This document shows, one piece after another, positions 1 through 9,852 of a stretch of DNA of 64,000 bases. The stretch is from Frisingicoccus sp009929615. Its GTDB lineage: Bacteria > Bacillota > Clostridia > Lachnospirales > Lachnospiraceae. Position numbers and translations under genes: made by a program. The notes beneath the pieces were generated by a model. It made no database searches. It saw nothing but the letters and a program-made list of their open reading frames with translations, and was not told the origin of the DNA. Every line of letters begins with the position of its first letter. Positions within the stretch are counted from its first letter, which is position 1. Location: positions 186,001 to 250,000 of the forward strand of contig JAQUXR010000001.1 of NCBI GenBank assembly GCA_028692275.1. Direction: 5' to 3'.

Positions 1-700
1 CTCTTGGGCTTCCTTCGCCTTTGATGTGGCCTTCATGAATCCAGATGCTTCGGTCACAAATCTGTTCAATCTGTCCCATGGAATGGGAAACGATAACAAT
101 GGTTGTTCCCTGGGCTTTAATCTCCCGAAGCTTATTAAAACATTTTGCCTGGAAGTTGACATCGCCAACGGCCAGAATCTCATCAATCAGTAAAATATCT
201 GCATTTACATTAATGGCAACAGAAAATGCCAGACGCATATACATACCTGAAGAATAAGTCCTTACCGGGTTATCCAGGAAAGGTTCCATCTCTGAAAATT
301 CAATGATATCGTCCAAACGTTCATCAATCTCTTTCTTGGTCAAACCAAAAATCGAGGCATTTGTGTAGATATTTTCACGTCCGCTCATGTCGGGATGAAA
401 ACCTGCACCTAATTCAATTAAACTGGATACACGTCCCTTTAATTCAATGGTTCCTGAATCCGGATACATAATTCGTGTGAGCAGTTTTAAAGTTGTACTC
501 TTTCCACAGCCATTATGTCCGATAAGACCAACAGCCTCACCTTCTTTAACATCAAAACTGACATCATCCAGAACCCACCGTTCCTCGTAGCGATTTCTAT
601 TACGGAAAAGAATTCTTTCCTTGAGCTGGCTGCCCTTATCCATATATACTTTAAATTTCTTCTTTACATCTCTAACTTCTATTGCGTTCCCTTGTTTCAT
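1..700 (-). CDS. Polysaccharide/teichoic acid export ABC transporter ATP-binding protein (partial, C-terminus beyond window)
   Basis: The reading frame opens at an ATG at 700 and is still open at base 1, so only the first ~233 residues are visible. It carries a Walker A (GHNGCGKST), an ABC signature-like stretch (YSSGMYMRLAFS), a Walker B (ILLIDEILAVGD) and the switch histidine (IVIVSHS). The DEILAVGD form is typical of the Wzt/TagH/RfbB family, which powers export of undecaprenyl-linked polysaccharide or teichoic acid across the membrane. Its start touches the stop codon of the permease gene next door (701), so the two are translationally linked. Whether a C-terminal carbohydrate-binding domain (as in Wzt) exists cannot be seen. 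Confidence 0.9.
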   Translation of the reverse strand, partial: MKQGNAIEVRDVKKKFKVYMDKGSQLKERILFRNRNRYEERWVLDDVSFDVKEGEAVGLIGHNGCGKSTTLKLLTRIMYPDSGTIELKGRVSSLIELGAGFHPDMSGRENIYTNASIFGLTKKEIDERLDDIIEFSEMEPFLDNPVRTYSSGMYMRLAFSVAINVNADILLIDEILAVGDVNFQAKCFNKLREIKAQGTTIVIVSHSMGQIEQICDRSIWIHEGHIKGEGSPR

Positions 701-1477
701 CTACAGTTCCTCCGCAAAACCTTTTTGTAATTTCTGGAATACAGCATAGCCCACTAAGAGTAAAACAACCCCCATGACTACACCGCTGAATAATGTCCGT
801 ATATGAGGCACCTGACCACCATAAAGCACATCCCGATATCCTGTAATTACTGGTGTCATCGGATTTAAATTCATAATCGGACGCAGCTTTTCAGGTACCA
901 TTTCAAGAGAATAAACAACAGGTGTAAAATACATCCATGCCATAGTTACAATACCAAGAATATACTCTAAATCTCTAAAGTATACCGTCAATGCTGACGT
1001 CAGCAGTGCACCGCCAAGACACATAAGATATTCAACCGCCATAATAATCGGCAGGTAGCAAATCGCTCTCAGATTAATGCCTACACCGGAGACAAGGACC
1101 ACCGCAAAGATAACCAGAAAGCATAGCAGCATGTTGACAAAATTACTGGTTACATAAGCAATTGGCATAACCTCTCGCGGAAAATAAATCTTTTTGACCA
1201 TATCCTTCTGGTTAAGAATACTCGCTGCACCCCCGGTCAGTGAACCACTGAAAAACAGCCACGGAATCAGACCAACAAACAAATACAAATAAAACTTTTC
1301 AATATTATTCGGCATAACTACCGAGAAAACAAAAGTGTATACACACAGCTGTAACAGAGGATTGATAAATGTCCAAAGGAATCCCAGTGCTGACCCCTTG
1401 TATCTTCCCCTTAATTCTTTTCGAACCAGACTATAAATCATCTGTCTGTAATCATAAATCTCTTTCAAGTGTCTCAT
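701..1477 (-). CDS. ABC-2 type polysaccharide/teichoic acid export permease (TagG/Wzm family)
   Basis: 258 residues, usual length for the family. The N-terminal cytoplasmic segment has the family hallmark (GRYKGSALGFLWTFINP), followed by about six hydrophobic segments; the C-terminal stretch YFRDLEYILGIV...YFTPVVYS is also typical. It forms the membrane channel with the adjacent ATPase (1-700) and exports a lipid-linked glycan made by the upstream glycosyltransferases. The start lies 26 bases inside the preceding glycosyltransferase gene with an AGGAGA site in front of it. The substrate (O-antigen-like polysaccharide or wall teichoic acid) cannot be decided from sequence. Confidence 0.92.
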   Translation of the reverse strand: MRHLKEIYDYRQMIYSLVRKELRGRYKGSALGFLWTFINPLLQLCVYTFVFSVVMPNNIEKFYLYLFVGLIPWLFFSGSLTGGAASILNQKDMVKKIYFPREVMPIAYVTSNFVNMLLCFLVIFAVVLVSGVGINLRAICYLPIIMAVEYLMCLGGALLTSALTVYFRDLEYILGIVTMAWMYFTPVVYSLEMVPEKLRPIMNLNPMTPVITGYRDVLYGGQVPHIRTLFSGVVMGVVLLLVGYAVFQKLQKGFAEEL

Positions 1478-2744
1478 AAATTTCTCCTATCCGCGTCTTT
1501 ATCCTGCTCACAGCATTCTCCATGCTTAACTTTTCTGCAATATATTCCTGTGCCTTCCGCCGTATCTGCTCATAATAAACTTTGTCCTTATAAAGCTTGC
1601 GCATATATACCGCCGCCATATGAATGTCCGGCTCCGCCCATCGTGCGCCTTTCTTATAAGGCGGACTGTCCTTCTCCAAAGTTGCAAAGGAGCAGTCAAC
1701 CATACAGGCCACCTCGGAATTCATAAATTCTGTGTTTGATGACCAGTTTGTAGCAATCACCGGCGTTCCCACAATCATGGCCTCCGCCATAACCAGTCCG
1801 AAGCCTTCGGCCCGATGCAGGGATACAAACACATCCGCCTGTTTAATCAACGAATTCACTTCCACCTTACTGAGGGTTTCCGTGATAAAATAGACATTTG
1901 GGCATTCTTCCAACCACCGGTTTAGATGCTCCATATCTCTCGGTTTTGCATTATTAATTTTCACAATAATGCCCACATCCGGGTTGTTTTTAAAAGCCTT
2001 TCTAAACGCACGAATGGCTCCTGTAGGATTCTTCCGCTCTATGGTGCTGTTTGAGTCATACATCACCAAAAACAAAAACTTATCCTCCGGGAGTCCAAAA
2101 TATTCTCTATCTAAGTCCTCATCTACCGGAGCTTCAACACAGTAAGGCATCGTATGCACCGGAAGGCTGGTTACTTTTCTTAAATTATTGCTGATGAATT
2201 CGGATGGTGTCCAGATTTCATCCAGCATAGGGAAGAATTTCTTCCAATGTTCAGGAATCTCTTCCAATTCCCACAGCCAGAAAGCGATATTATACCGGCC
2301 GCTCCACTTCTCCGCCCCCAGGCGTGTGTACATGAGCATCATCTCATCGGGATTGATATGAATCAAATTCAGATTATAAGGAAATGCTTCTGAAATCCTG
2401 TCATCCCAGGAGTGCTCCTCCGCTTTAAGAAGGGTACTGCCCAACTGAAAATCATAGAGTGAGCAGGGAATATCCCCCTTCTCCAAAACATTCGCCAAAA
2501 GACGGCAGCTCTGTCCTAGACCCATCTCAGCCCGCACTAATCCTATAAGATTCACGCCGTCCGGATGACTCTCCCTTTCAAAAGGTACTCTGGCGGTTTC
2601 CACCATCTTTTTATAGTTCTTCTCTACAAATATCCGCTTTATTCGCTGTAATAATTTTTGAGGAAACACTTTCTTTAAAGCCGGTTTCAGCATTTCCGAT
2701 ATTTTCAATATTCGTTGATTTATATTCATTAATATCCGTTCCAT
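1452..2744 (-). CDS. Glycosyltransferase family 4 protein
   Basis: About 430 residues from the ATG at 2744, which shares one base with the stop codon of the upstream gene (TAATG) and follows a GGGGG stretch; an in-frame ATG at 2729 is an alternative. A longer frame opens at 2804 but would overlap the upstream gene by 61 bases. The C-terminal half has the retaining GT-B donor-site motif EGFGLVMAEAMIVGTPVIAT with the E-x7-E pair. The middle has WTPSEFISNNL, typical of GT4 mannosyl/glucosyl transferases. It probably adds one sugar to the exported glycan. Donor and acceptor are unknown. Confidence 0.85.
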   Translation of the reverse strand: MERILMNINQRILKISEMLKPALKKVFPQKLLQRIKRIFVEKNYKKMVETARVPFERESHPDGVNLIGLVRAEMGLGQSCRLLANVLEKGDIPCSLYDFQLGSTLLKAEEHSWDDRISEAFPYNLNLIHINPDEMMLMYTRLGAEKWSGRYNIAFWLWELEEIPEHWKKFFPMLDEIWTPSEFISNNLRKVTSLPVHTMPYCVEAPVDEDLDREYFGLPEDKFLFLVMYDSNSTIERKNPTGAIRAFRKAFKNNPDVGIIVKINNAKPRDMEHLNRWLEECPNVYFITETLSKVEVNSLIKQADVFVSLHRAEGFGLVMAEAMIVGTPVIATNWSSNTEFMNSEVACMVDCSFATLEKDSPPYKKGARWAEPDIHMAAVYMRKLYKDKVYYEQIRRKAQEYIAEKLSMENAVSRIKTRIGEIYETLERDL

Positions 2745-3682
2745 TACCCCCAGATAATCTGCATGATTTTGCGAACTGTCCCCCGCTTCCAAAAGCCGTC
2801 GCAAAAAAAGTAGAATATACGGGTTATTTTATTTTTTTTGTATAAAAAGGCATATTCATTCAATAATTTTAACATTTTCTTATCATTAATACAAGTAGCA
2901 TATAGTCTGGTAAAATATAGCACTTGCTCCGTTGATTCCCCCATATCCTGGCGGAACTTTTTCCGGCCCCTGCGAAACCGCATCCATCGGTATTCAAAGC
3001 TTTTTGCATTCTGGGCCCCTACCGAATTATCACCATGCTGTCGATAATCGATTGTCGCTTCCTTCAGATAACTCATCTTTCCAAAAACAAGGGCTGTCAA
3101 AGCAAGCCAGTGGTCATGCATCAGAATTTTATCAGGACAACTAACCTGGTTCACATAGGTTTTCAGTTTCTGATTTATCATTACCGTACAGCCTGTAACC
3201 TGATTCTGAATCAGTTCATGACGAAGATATCCCCGAGTTTCAAGATTCATATATTCATGAAAACCGGGATGAATACAATTTAAGTTTTCATCCACTACTC
3301 TCAAATCCGTGTGGACCAGCAGAGGTATGTCTTTCCCATACTTTCTTTCCATCTGTTTCATCCGATGGAAGGTTTTCTCTACTTTATCTGAATGCCATAC
3401 ATCATCCTGGTCACAGCACATCATATAAGGGCTGTCGCAATTCTGAAGGAGACCTATGAAATTCTTCTTCGCACTGCCTGTTGGCGGCACGTTCTTTTGA
3501 AGAAAGACTTTCTTTTCGCCCATCCGCTTTTGAAAGTCCTCTAAAATCTGCCAGGTTCTGTCTGTTGAACCATCATCATGAACGGTCAGATGCCACTCTC
3601 TATGGGTCTGCTTTTCAATGGATTCCAGCTGTTCCTGAAGGTAGCCTTCGCCATTATAGGTTGCCATTAGTATTTCAATCAT
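2744..3682 (-). CDS. Glycosyltransferase family 2 protein (rhamnosyltransferase-like)
   Basis: 312 residues from the ATG at 3682, which overlaps the upstream stop as ATGA. The GT-A fold is clear: MIEILMATYNGEGYL, HDDGSTDRT for nucleotide binding, and CDQDDVW as the DXD-type metal motif. The middle (LMHDHWLALTAL) resembles the HD/W motif of rhamnosyl and galactosyl transferases. The C-terminal ~70 residues are basic and may sit on the membrane. It works within the glycan assembly cluster; sugar specificity cannot be assigned. A longer frame opens at 3706, but the overlapping ATGA start is more consistent with neighbouring genes. Confidence 0.87.
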   Translation of the reverse strand: MIEILMATYNGEGYLQEQLESIEKQTHREWHLTVHDDGSTDRTWQILEDFQKRMGEKKVFLQKNVPPTGSAKKNFIGLLQNCDSPYMMCCDQDDVWHSDKVEKTFHRMKQMERKYGKDIPLLVHTDLRVVDENLNCIHPGFHEYMNLETRGYLRHELIQNQVTGCTVMINQKLKTYVNQVSCPDKILMHDHWLALTALVFGKMSYLKEATIDYRQHGDNSVGAQNAKSFEYRWMRFRRGRKKFRQDMGESTEQVLYFTRLYATCINDKKMLKLLNEYAFLYKKNKITRIFYFFCDGFWKRGTVRKIMQIIWG

Positions 3683-4443
3683 CGCACATCCCTTTTCCAT
3701 TTCCAAAAATATTTCATCATCGATGTCAAAAAGATTCGAATGCCTCTCAGACTCCGGGTATTATCCCTCTTCCAGGCATGATACACATAAGCCTTTGGAT
3801 AGAAAACAACAGCGCCTCTTTTTCGGATACTTCGTGAAAGGTCGGCATCTTCAAAATACATAAAATACCGTTCATCAAATCCGTTATTTTCTCGAAACAA
3901 TTCGGTTCGTATTATAAAAAAACAGCCTGTACTGGATAAAATCCGGGTTGGTTTTGTAAATTTTTCTCCGGACCGGGTATACTCATCCCTGTAAAACCTG
4001 AAAGGCTTCAGCTTACTTAAAATAACATAGGAAAATTTCGGGTCCCGTTTTGGCAGAAACTGCTCACTTCCGTCCAGATTTCGTATCTGAGGTGTGACCA
4101 TTCCCACCTTCGGATTGTGTTCTAAAAATCTTACCAGCCTTTCAACCGTATGTTCTACAAACTGAATATCCGGATTAACAACCATATGATATCTGGATGC
4201 GACTCGTTTTAATATTTGATTATGTCCATAACCAAATCCATAATTCTCACTGCTTTCAATGATGTGGACCTGTGGAAATCCTGCCCGCACCAATGAAACT
4301 GTCTCATCCTGCGAATGATTGTCAAAGATATAAATCTTTAGATTCATCCCCTGTGTATACTCAACAAGGGTATTCAGACAAGGAATGATTTCTTTTGCGT
4401 TATTATAGGTTACGATTCCTGCACTTATCTCAACTTGGTTCAT
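3679..4443 (-). CDS. Glycosyltransferase family 2 protein (WbbL-like)
   Basis: About 254 residues. The start at 4443 (MNQVEISAGIVTYNN) has an AGGAAG site seven bases upstream and overlaps the priming transferase by 14 bases; a frame opening at 4557 would overlap it by more than 120 bases. Motifs: IVTYNNAKEIIPCL, IFDNHSQDETV, VNPDIQF in the metal-binding position, and YFEDADLSRSIRKRG near the acceptor site, the pattern of rhamnosyltransferase-like GT2 enzymes. Likely adds the second or later sugar after the priming enzyme encoded immediately upstream. Confidence 0.87.
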   Translation of the reverse strand: MNQVEISAGIVTYNNAKEIIPCLNTLVEYTQGMNLKIYIFDNHSQDETVSLVRAGFPQVHIIESSENYGFGYGHNQILKRVASRYHMVVNPDIQFVEHTVERLVRFLEHNPKVGMVTPQIRNLDGSEQFLPKRDPKFSYVILSKLKPFRFYRDEYTRSGEKFTKPTRILSSTGCFFIIRTELFRENNGFDERYFMYFEDADLSRSIRKRGAVVFYPKAYVYHAWKRDNTRSLRGIRIFLTSMMKYFWKWKRDVR

Positions 4444-5851
4444 CCGTTTCTTCCTCACTTTGCTTCCAGCTTTCATCCAATAATTCAGCAAACTTTTCCA
4501 GATGCTCATAACGGCTTTCATCAAAAGCCTCTGTGCTGTCCGGCTTAAAGAACACAATCAACGTCTGCAGAACCAGTTTAACATCTTTTAAAAGGCTGTA
4601 ATCTTCAATATACATTAAATCCAAAATCAGCTTATACTTTGGTGTTGTATTGTATTTACCCGCAATCTGAGCGTAGCCGGTAAGACCCGCTTTTACACGA
4701 AGCCGGTAGGCAAATTCCGGATACTCCTTCGTATACAAATAGACATTCTCTAACATCTCCGGTCTCGGACCCACAAGGCTCATGTCTCCCATAAAAATAT
4801 TCAGAAACTGGGGGAATTCATCCAGCCGGTACTTTCTCAGGAAATGTCCCACCTTTGTAATTCGGTCATCCTCCTCAACCGCTGAATAATTTGTCACATT
4901 CTCCTTCATCGTACGGAACTTATAAACTTCAAAAACTTTTCCGTCCTTTGTCGCTCTCTTTTGTTTAAAGAATACCTTGCCTCCATCATTCATCTTGATG
5001 GCAATGGCACATATAAGCCATATTGGCGAGGTAATAATCATGGCCGCCAAAGACGAAAGGATATCCATACACCGTTTCACAAAACGCTGCTCTAAGGACA
5101 ACTCCTTCACCGGAAGATTGATTAGAGAAATATCATCCAGAATAACGTACTTTGAATTAATCTCGACAATATCCGATATTTCAGGACTGAAATAAATACT
5201 GCGCATATTTCGATAGCAGTACTCAATTAATTCTGTCCGTTCTTTAACCGGAACATCATATAAGAACACAGTTTCACACCGCAGTATAGCATCCGTCAAG
5301 TCATCTGACCGGTAATCTTTCACTTCACAAATCCGGTATTGCTTACGGAAGACATCCACCGCATGACTAATCTGTAGAAATGCCTCCTTTGAGGAAGTTA
5401 TCACGCAACACCGCTCCGGCTCATATAATTTAAAATACATCCAGTTGCCGCCATAGGTAAATATAATGACAGCTATCATCTGAATAATAATAACAACAAT
5501 AAAAAGGCCAATACTTTCAAACTGAAAACGGGTATTATTCGTCGGATTCGTATTCATGATCGACAACTCCACATAGGTTACAATATCCGTAATCAGCGTA
5601 GCCAGCCCTATGGATGAAATAATCGGTTTACTCTTTCGCTTTCCAATATCATACCGGCCATAGGCTGCTGTCATCCCAAGCCCCACAACTGCAAAGGTCA
5701 GCATCGTGACACCGGAAGTTCGTGAAAAACGAAGCAGCTGAGGATTCTCAATGCCCATAATACCGAAAAAGCCCACAAAAAGCATGGTATACAAACATGT
5801 CTTTAACAAAAATACAATTGTTCTCTCCAACTTCGCCGCAAGCTGCTTCAT
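4430..5851 (-). CDS. Polyprenyl glycosylphosphotransferase (priming sugar transferase)
   Basis: 473 residues. It transfers a sugar-1-phosphate from a nucleotide sugar to undecaprenyl phosphate, the first step of glycan assembly at the membrane. The N-terminus has about four hydrophobic segments, then a nucleotide-binding-like region (residues ~150-240), another membrane segment near 270, and the C-terminal catalytic domain with VFEVYKFRTMK, DEFPQFLNIFMGDMSLVGPRP and AGLTGYAQI, all diagnostic of the WbaP/CpsE family. The C-terminal tail is acidic. It heads the glycan cluster after the GH25 gene. Glucose, galactose or another hexose donor cannot be distinguished. Confidence 0.93.
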   Translation of the reverse strand: MKQLAAKLERTIVFLLKTCLYTMLFVGFFGIMGIENPQLLRFSRTSGVTMLTFAVVGLGMTAAYGRYDIGKRKSKPIISSIGLATLITDIVTYVELSIMNTNPTNNTRFQFESIGLFIVVIIIQMIAVIIFTYGGNWMYFKLYEPERCCVITSSKEAFLQISHAVDVFRKQYRICEVKDYRSDDLTDAILRCETVFLYDVPVKERTELIEYCYRNMRSIYFSPEISDIVEINSKYVILDDISLINLPVKELSLEQRFVKRCMDILSSLAAMIITSPIWLICAIAIKMNDGGKVFFKQKRATKDGKVFEVYKFRTMKENVTNYSAVEEDDRITKVGHFLRKYRLDEFPQFLNIFMGDMSLVGPRPEMLENVYLYTKEYPEFAYRLRVKAGLTGYAQIAGKYNTTPKYKLILDLMYIEDYSLLKDVKLVLQTLIVFFKPDSTEAFDESRYEHLEKFAELLDESWKQSEEETDEPS

Positions 5852-5878
5852 CCTTTTATCCCCCGTTACTTTATTACT

Positions 5879-7540
5879 TTATAATCCAAAGCTCTGTACC
5901 AATCGAAGAAATTCAGCCGAATTGGCAAATCCGTCAAATATTTCTTCTCTGGACTGTCCCTGACTCAGGCGGTTAGTCCAGTCTGCCAGCCCATCCGGGT
6001 CAGCTTCTCTATCAAAAATTCCTCGATACAATACTTTGACATACTCTTCATCTGAAAGATTTTTGCTCATTACTTCCTCAGAAAAAACAAATCCATGAGC
6101 TACTTCTCTCGGTGAACTCTGTCCCTCTGCAAGCTGTCTTACCCAGTAAGGCAGACCTTCCGCGTCCGGTTCTCTCCCCAAAAACTGATTGTAATTCCGA
6201 TAAACAAACAATGTCATATCCGGATTTAAATCCAAAACGTCGGACAATTCTGTGTTTCCTCTGATAATATCATAAGACGCACATATATCTGTAAATTCCT
6301 GAGATTCTATAAATCCATGCAAAACATACTCCCGACTCAGCCTGCTGCCCAATCGTTTCATCCAATAGGCCTTACCATCACTATCCGCAGAACGGTTAAA
6401 ACAGGTCTGATACAGCACCTCAACATATTCTTCATCGGTTAACCCCCGGTCCATGAACTCCTGACTCATGATAAAACCACGGGCAACCTCTGCTCCTGTT
6501 TCCTCCTGATTCAACAGACGCCATTTCCAGTCCCTAAGTCCTGGTCTGTCCGCTTCACGTCCCAATATTAAGTTATAGAGCCGTTCTACAAATCTCTGAA
6601 CATTTTTTGCCCGGGCCGGAACTTCCATAAATGCAAAGTTCAAATCCACCGCATTGTCAATTCCATCAACCACACCGGAAGCCGTACACTGCCACATGGC
6701 ATAACTTCCCGGATAACTGCATCGATAATTATACTGGGCAATCCATTTCTGCCACTGGTCAAATCTGGAATCTGTCAGTTTATTTTCAAACCAGTCTAAA
6801 TTGGCATAAATGCCAACTTCATAACCCGCACCTTCAATCGTATTACAGAATACCTCTGCAATATCTGCAATCTCTGTATTTGACAGTGTTCCCGTAAATC
6901 GTGAATCCTCTAAATCATAATAAATCGGCAGTGTTAAATCATAGCCTTCTACCAGTCGGAGAACATGCTCTGCTTCACTTCTTGCCTCTTCTACATCCAT
7001 AGCATAGGAATAGATATATACACCAAAAGGAATATCCAGCCGTGTACATTCATCTGCGTTCCGTTTCCAATAGCTGTCATCCTGGCTGGCGAAATTATTA
7101 CCATACCCACATCTTATAATGGCATAATCCACATCGGAAAGCAGTACGGCTTCCCAGTCAATGTTTTTCTGAATATAAGAAACATCTATCCCTTTCGCCA
7201 ATGCTCCCGGAATGGCATCCCCAAAGGAATTAATCCAGTTTCCATTCACAAAACTCCATGGTTCAAAGCCGTTGGCATAATAAGCCCGTTCTTCCGGAAC
7301 CCATTCACCATCCTGATACCGGAAACTGTTTTCTCTAAGCACACCTTCTTCTGCCTCAGTTTCTATAGCAGCTGCCGGTTCCACAGTTTCACTTTCGGTC
7401 TCCTCTGACAGGGTCTCGATACTCTCTACAGTCTCTCCGTTCTCTTCCGTTTCCAGTGCATATGCATTTACTGTACCGGTCCACAACATGACCATCATCA
7501 GCATTCCCGCTGTCATTCTCTTTATAAGTATTTTTTTCAT
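5879..7540 (-). CDS. Secreted GH25 muramidase-like protein with DUF4214 repeats
   Basis: About 553 residues from the ATG at 7540 (MKKILIKR), preceded by AGAGG; an in-frame start at 7570 is less likely. A signal peptide ends near NAYALE. An acidic Glu/Thr linker leads to a GH25 (lysozyme-fold) domain with GIDVSYIQKNIDWE and the catalytic-type PIYYDLED. The C-terminal ~230 residues hold four repeats of the pattern F/YxxxLGREAD..GL..W...L, i.e. DUF4214. GH25 enzymes cleave the MurNAc-GlcNAc bond. DUF4214 is often found in surface-glycan contexts, so the protein may remodel or bind the wall where the exported glycan is attached (inference). Confidence 0.88.
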   Translation of the reverse strand: MKKILIKRMTAGMLMMVMLWTGTVNAYALETEENGETVESIETLSEETESETVEPAAAIETEAEEGVLRENSFRYQDGEWVPEERAYYANGFEPWSFVNGNWINSFGDAIPGALAKGIDVSYIQKNIDWEAVLLSDVDYAIIRCGYGNNFASQDDSYWKRNADECTRLDIPFGVYIYSYAMDVEEARSEAEHVLRLVEGYDLTLPIYYDLEDSRFTGTLSNTEIADIAEVFCNTIEGAGYEVGIYANLDWFENKLTDSRFDQWQKWIAQYNYRCSYPGSYAMWQCTASGVVDGIDNAVDLNFAFMEVPARAKNVQRFVERLYNLILGREADRPGLRDWKWRLLNQEETGAEVARGFIMSQEFMDRGLTDEEYVEVLYQTCFNRSADSDGKAYWMKRLGSRLSREYVLHGFIESQEFTDICASYDIIRGNTELSDVLDLNPDMTLFVYRNYNQFLGREPDAEGLPYWVRQLAEGQSSPREVAHGFVFSEEVMSKNLSDEEYVKVLYRGIFDREADPDGLADWTNRLSQGQSREEIFDGFANSAEFLRLVQSFGL

Positions 7541-7585
7541 GCCATACCTCTGTTTCTTATTATACAACATCTGTTAACTGCCTGT

Positions 7586-9796
7586 CTATTCCACTTCGTT
7601 CAGCCATACATGCAGCGAACTGTACCGCTTCTGTTCCCTCTGATTATGAATCATCTGGGTCACTGCCTGACCGCTTCCTACGATAGCCACACATTTTTTA
7701 GCACGGGTGACTGCTGTATATAAAATGTTTCTGTTAAACAGCATCCTCGGTCCTGAAAGCAATGGCATTACAACTGCCGGATATTCACTTCCCTGGGATT
7801 TATGTACGGTAATCGCATAGGATAATTCCAGCTCGTCCAGTTGGGCAAAAGGATAAATAATCTTGCGGCCTTCATCAAATTCTACAGTCATCTGCTCTGC
7901 AAAATAATTGATTTCACGCACAATTCCCATATCTCCGTTAAAAACACCTACACCCTTTTCAACAGGAATTCCGTAGCGGTCTGTAATCTCCCACTCCAGC
8001 TGATAGTTATTTTTAATCTGCATGGCCTTATCCCCTTCTCTAAAGAGACGGTCACCAAATTCTTTTTCTCGCTTAGTTTCATCCTTTGGATTCAGATATT
8101 CCTGCAAGAGTTTATTTAATCGTTCAACCCCCAGTTCACCTTTTCGCATCGGTGTCAATACCTGGATATCATAAGGTGTTGCTCCGACATTTTTCGGAAG
8201 CTTATCCCGAATCAGCGCAATAAGAACGCCCTGAACATCCATCACCTGCTGTCTCTGCAGGAAAAAGAAATCCGTCGTCTTCACATTCAGGTCAATATCT
8301 TCGCCATCATTAATCTTATGGGCATTTTTTATAATGGCACTCTCCATAGCCTGACGGAAAATCTTTGTCAGCATAACCACATTAAAACAGTGGGACTGAA
8401 TAATGTCCTTTAATACATTTCCCGGTCCTACCGATGGCAGCTGATTCACATCCCCCACCATAATCAAACGGGTTCCCGGCATAATCGCTTTAAGAAGCGC
8501 ATTCATAAGGTGAATATCCACCATGGACATCTCATCAATGATAATAACATCCGTTTCCAGCGGATTCTGCTCATTCCGCTCGAATCGTCCGCCCTCTTTG
8601 TCCTCCGGTCCACCGGTCAATTCTAACATTCGGTGGATGGTCTGAGCTTCATACCCGGTTGCCTCGGTCATTCGTTTTGCTGCACGCCCTGTCGGTGCTG
8701 CCAGGCGGAGTTCAAGGCCTTCGTTTTCAAAAAATCGAATAATGGCATTGATAGTCGTTGTCTTTCCCGTACCAGGACCACCTGTAATAACAAGAAGGCC
8801 ATTTCTGGCGCCTTCAATAACCGCCGTCTTCTGCATCTCATCCAGCTCAATCTTTTCATTCTTTTCAATCCTCTGAATCTGATGCTCCGCCTCCCTGAAG
8901 CTCACATCATACTTAATATTCAGATTCTTCAACATTCGTGCCGTACTCAGCTCCAGATAATAGTAGGCAGATGCATAAACTACCGGTTCGTCTTCAATAT
9001 TTTTGATAATAATTTTCTTATCAATAGACAATTCCATCAGCTGATGCTCTACCGCATCCTCCGATACCTCCAAAATATCTGCCGCCTGTTGTTTCAAAAG
9101 TTCAACCGGCAGATAAACATGGCCATTCATAGTCGCCTGAAGCAGGACATAGACAACGCCGCTTCGAATTCGATAGGCTGAATCCATTCCGATTCCCGCC
9201 CGCTGAGCAATATCATCTGCCAGCCGGAATCCAATACCCGTTACATCTTCTGCCAGCTGGTAGGGATTTTCCTTAATAATATCATACAGTCTACTGCCAT
9301 ATTCATTATAAATCTTCACAGCATAAGCTGTGCTGATACCATATTTCGATAAGAACATCATGGCCTGACGCATATCCTGTTTATCGTGGAACTGCTGATA
9401 AATCTCCTGAGCTTTCCGTTCGCTGATGCCTTTGATTTCTGCAAGTCTCTCCGGCTCATTCTCTATAATTCGAAAACTGTCCTCTTTAAATTTCTTGACA
9501 ATACGGCTTGCCAGCGAAGGCCCAATGCCCTTAATCGCCCCGGAAGCCAGATATCGTTCAATTGAAAAGATATCTTCCGGTGCTTCGATTGAGAAAAAAG
9601 CTATCCGGAACTGCCTGCCATAGGTAGCATGTTCTACATAATCGCCTTCGGCTTTGATATACTCGCCTTCATTCACCATCGCCATCATGCCTGTACACAT
9701 GACTTCATCGCCCTGACACATAAGAGCCATGACCGTATATCCGTTATTTTCATTATGGTAAACAATATGTTCTACCAGGCCGTGAAGTGTTTCCAT
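7586..9796 (-). CDS. recD2: RecD-like ATP-dependent DNA helicase (RecD2)
   Basis: 736 residues, normal for RecD2 (RecD-like proteins outside RecBCD). The N-terminal domain starts METLHGLVEHIVYHNENNGYTV, followed by helix-hairpin-helix-like repeats (ASGAIKGIGPSLASRIVKKF, LAEDVTGIGFRLADDIAQRA). The SF1 helicase core has Walker A GGPGTGKTTT, Walker B VIIIDEMSMVD, AITVHKSQGSEYPAVV and LYTAVTRAKK. It unwinds DNA 5' to 3' and is linked to repair and fork maintenance. The start has a GGAGG site and lies just after the mreB terminator, so the gene may have its own weak promoter or depend on read-through. Confidence 0.95.
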   Translation of the reverse strand: METLHGLVEHIVYHNENNGYTVMALMCQGDEVMCTGMMAMVNEGEYIKAEGDYVEHATYGRQFRIAFFSIEAPEDIFSIERYLASGAIKGIGPSLASRIVKKFKEDSFRIIENEPERLAEIKGISERKAQEIYQQFHDKQDMRQAMMFLSKYGISTAYAVKIYNEYGSRLYDIIKENPYQLAEDVTGIGFRLADDIAQRAGIGMDSAYRIRSGVVYVLLQATMNGHVYLPVELLKQQAADILEVSEDAVEHQLMELSIDKKIIIKNIEDEPVVYASAYYYLELSTARMLKNLNIKYDVSFREAEHQIQRIEKNEKIELDEMQKTAVIEGARNGLLVITGGPGTGKTTTINAIIRFFENEGLELRLAAPTGRAAKRMTEATGYEAQTIHRMLELTGGPEDKEGGRFERNEQNPLETDVIIIDEMSMVDIHLMNALLKAIMPGTRLIMVGDVNQLPSVGPGNVLKDIIQSHCFNVVMLTKIFRQAMESAIIKNAHKINDGEDIDLNVKTTDFFFLQRQQVMDVQGVLIALIRDKLPKNVGATPYDIQVLTPMRKGELGVERLNKLLQEYLNPKDETKREKEFGDRLFREGDKAMQIKNNYQLEWEITDRYGIPVEKGVGVFNGDMGIVREINYFAEQMTVEFDEGRKIIYPFAQLDELELSYAITVHKSQGSEYPAVVMPLLSGPRMLFNRNILYTAVTRAKKCVAIVGSGQAVTQMIHNQREQKRYSSLHVWLNEVE

Positions 9797-9807
9797 TTCT
9801 TTCCTCC

Positions 9808-9840
9808 AAAAAAGAGCTGAAAATCCGCAGAATTCTCAGC
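9808..9840 (-). terminator. Intrinsic terminator after mreB
   Basis: On the minus strand a 9-bp stem (GCTGAGAAT pairing with ATTTTCAGC, one G-U pair) is followed by TCTTTTTT. It sits 13 bases after the mreB stop codon and just in front of the recD2 ribosome site. Confidence 0.75.
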
Positions 9841-9852
9841 CCCCTGTTATCT

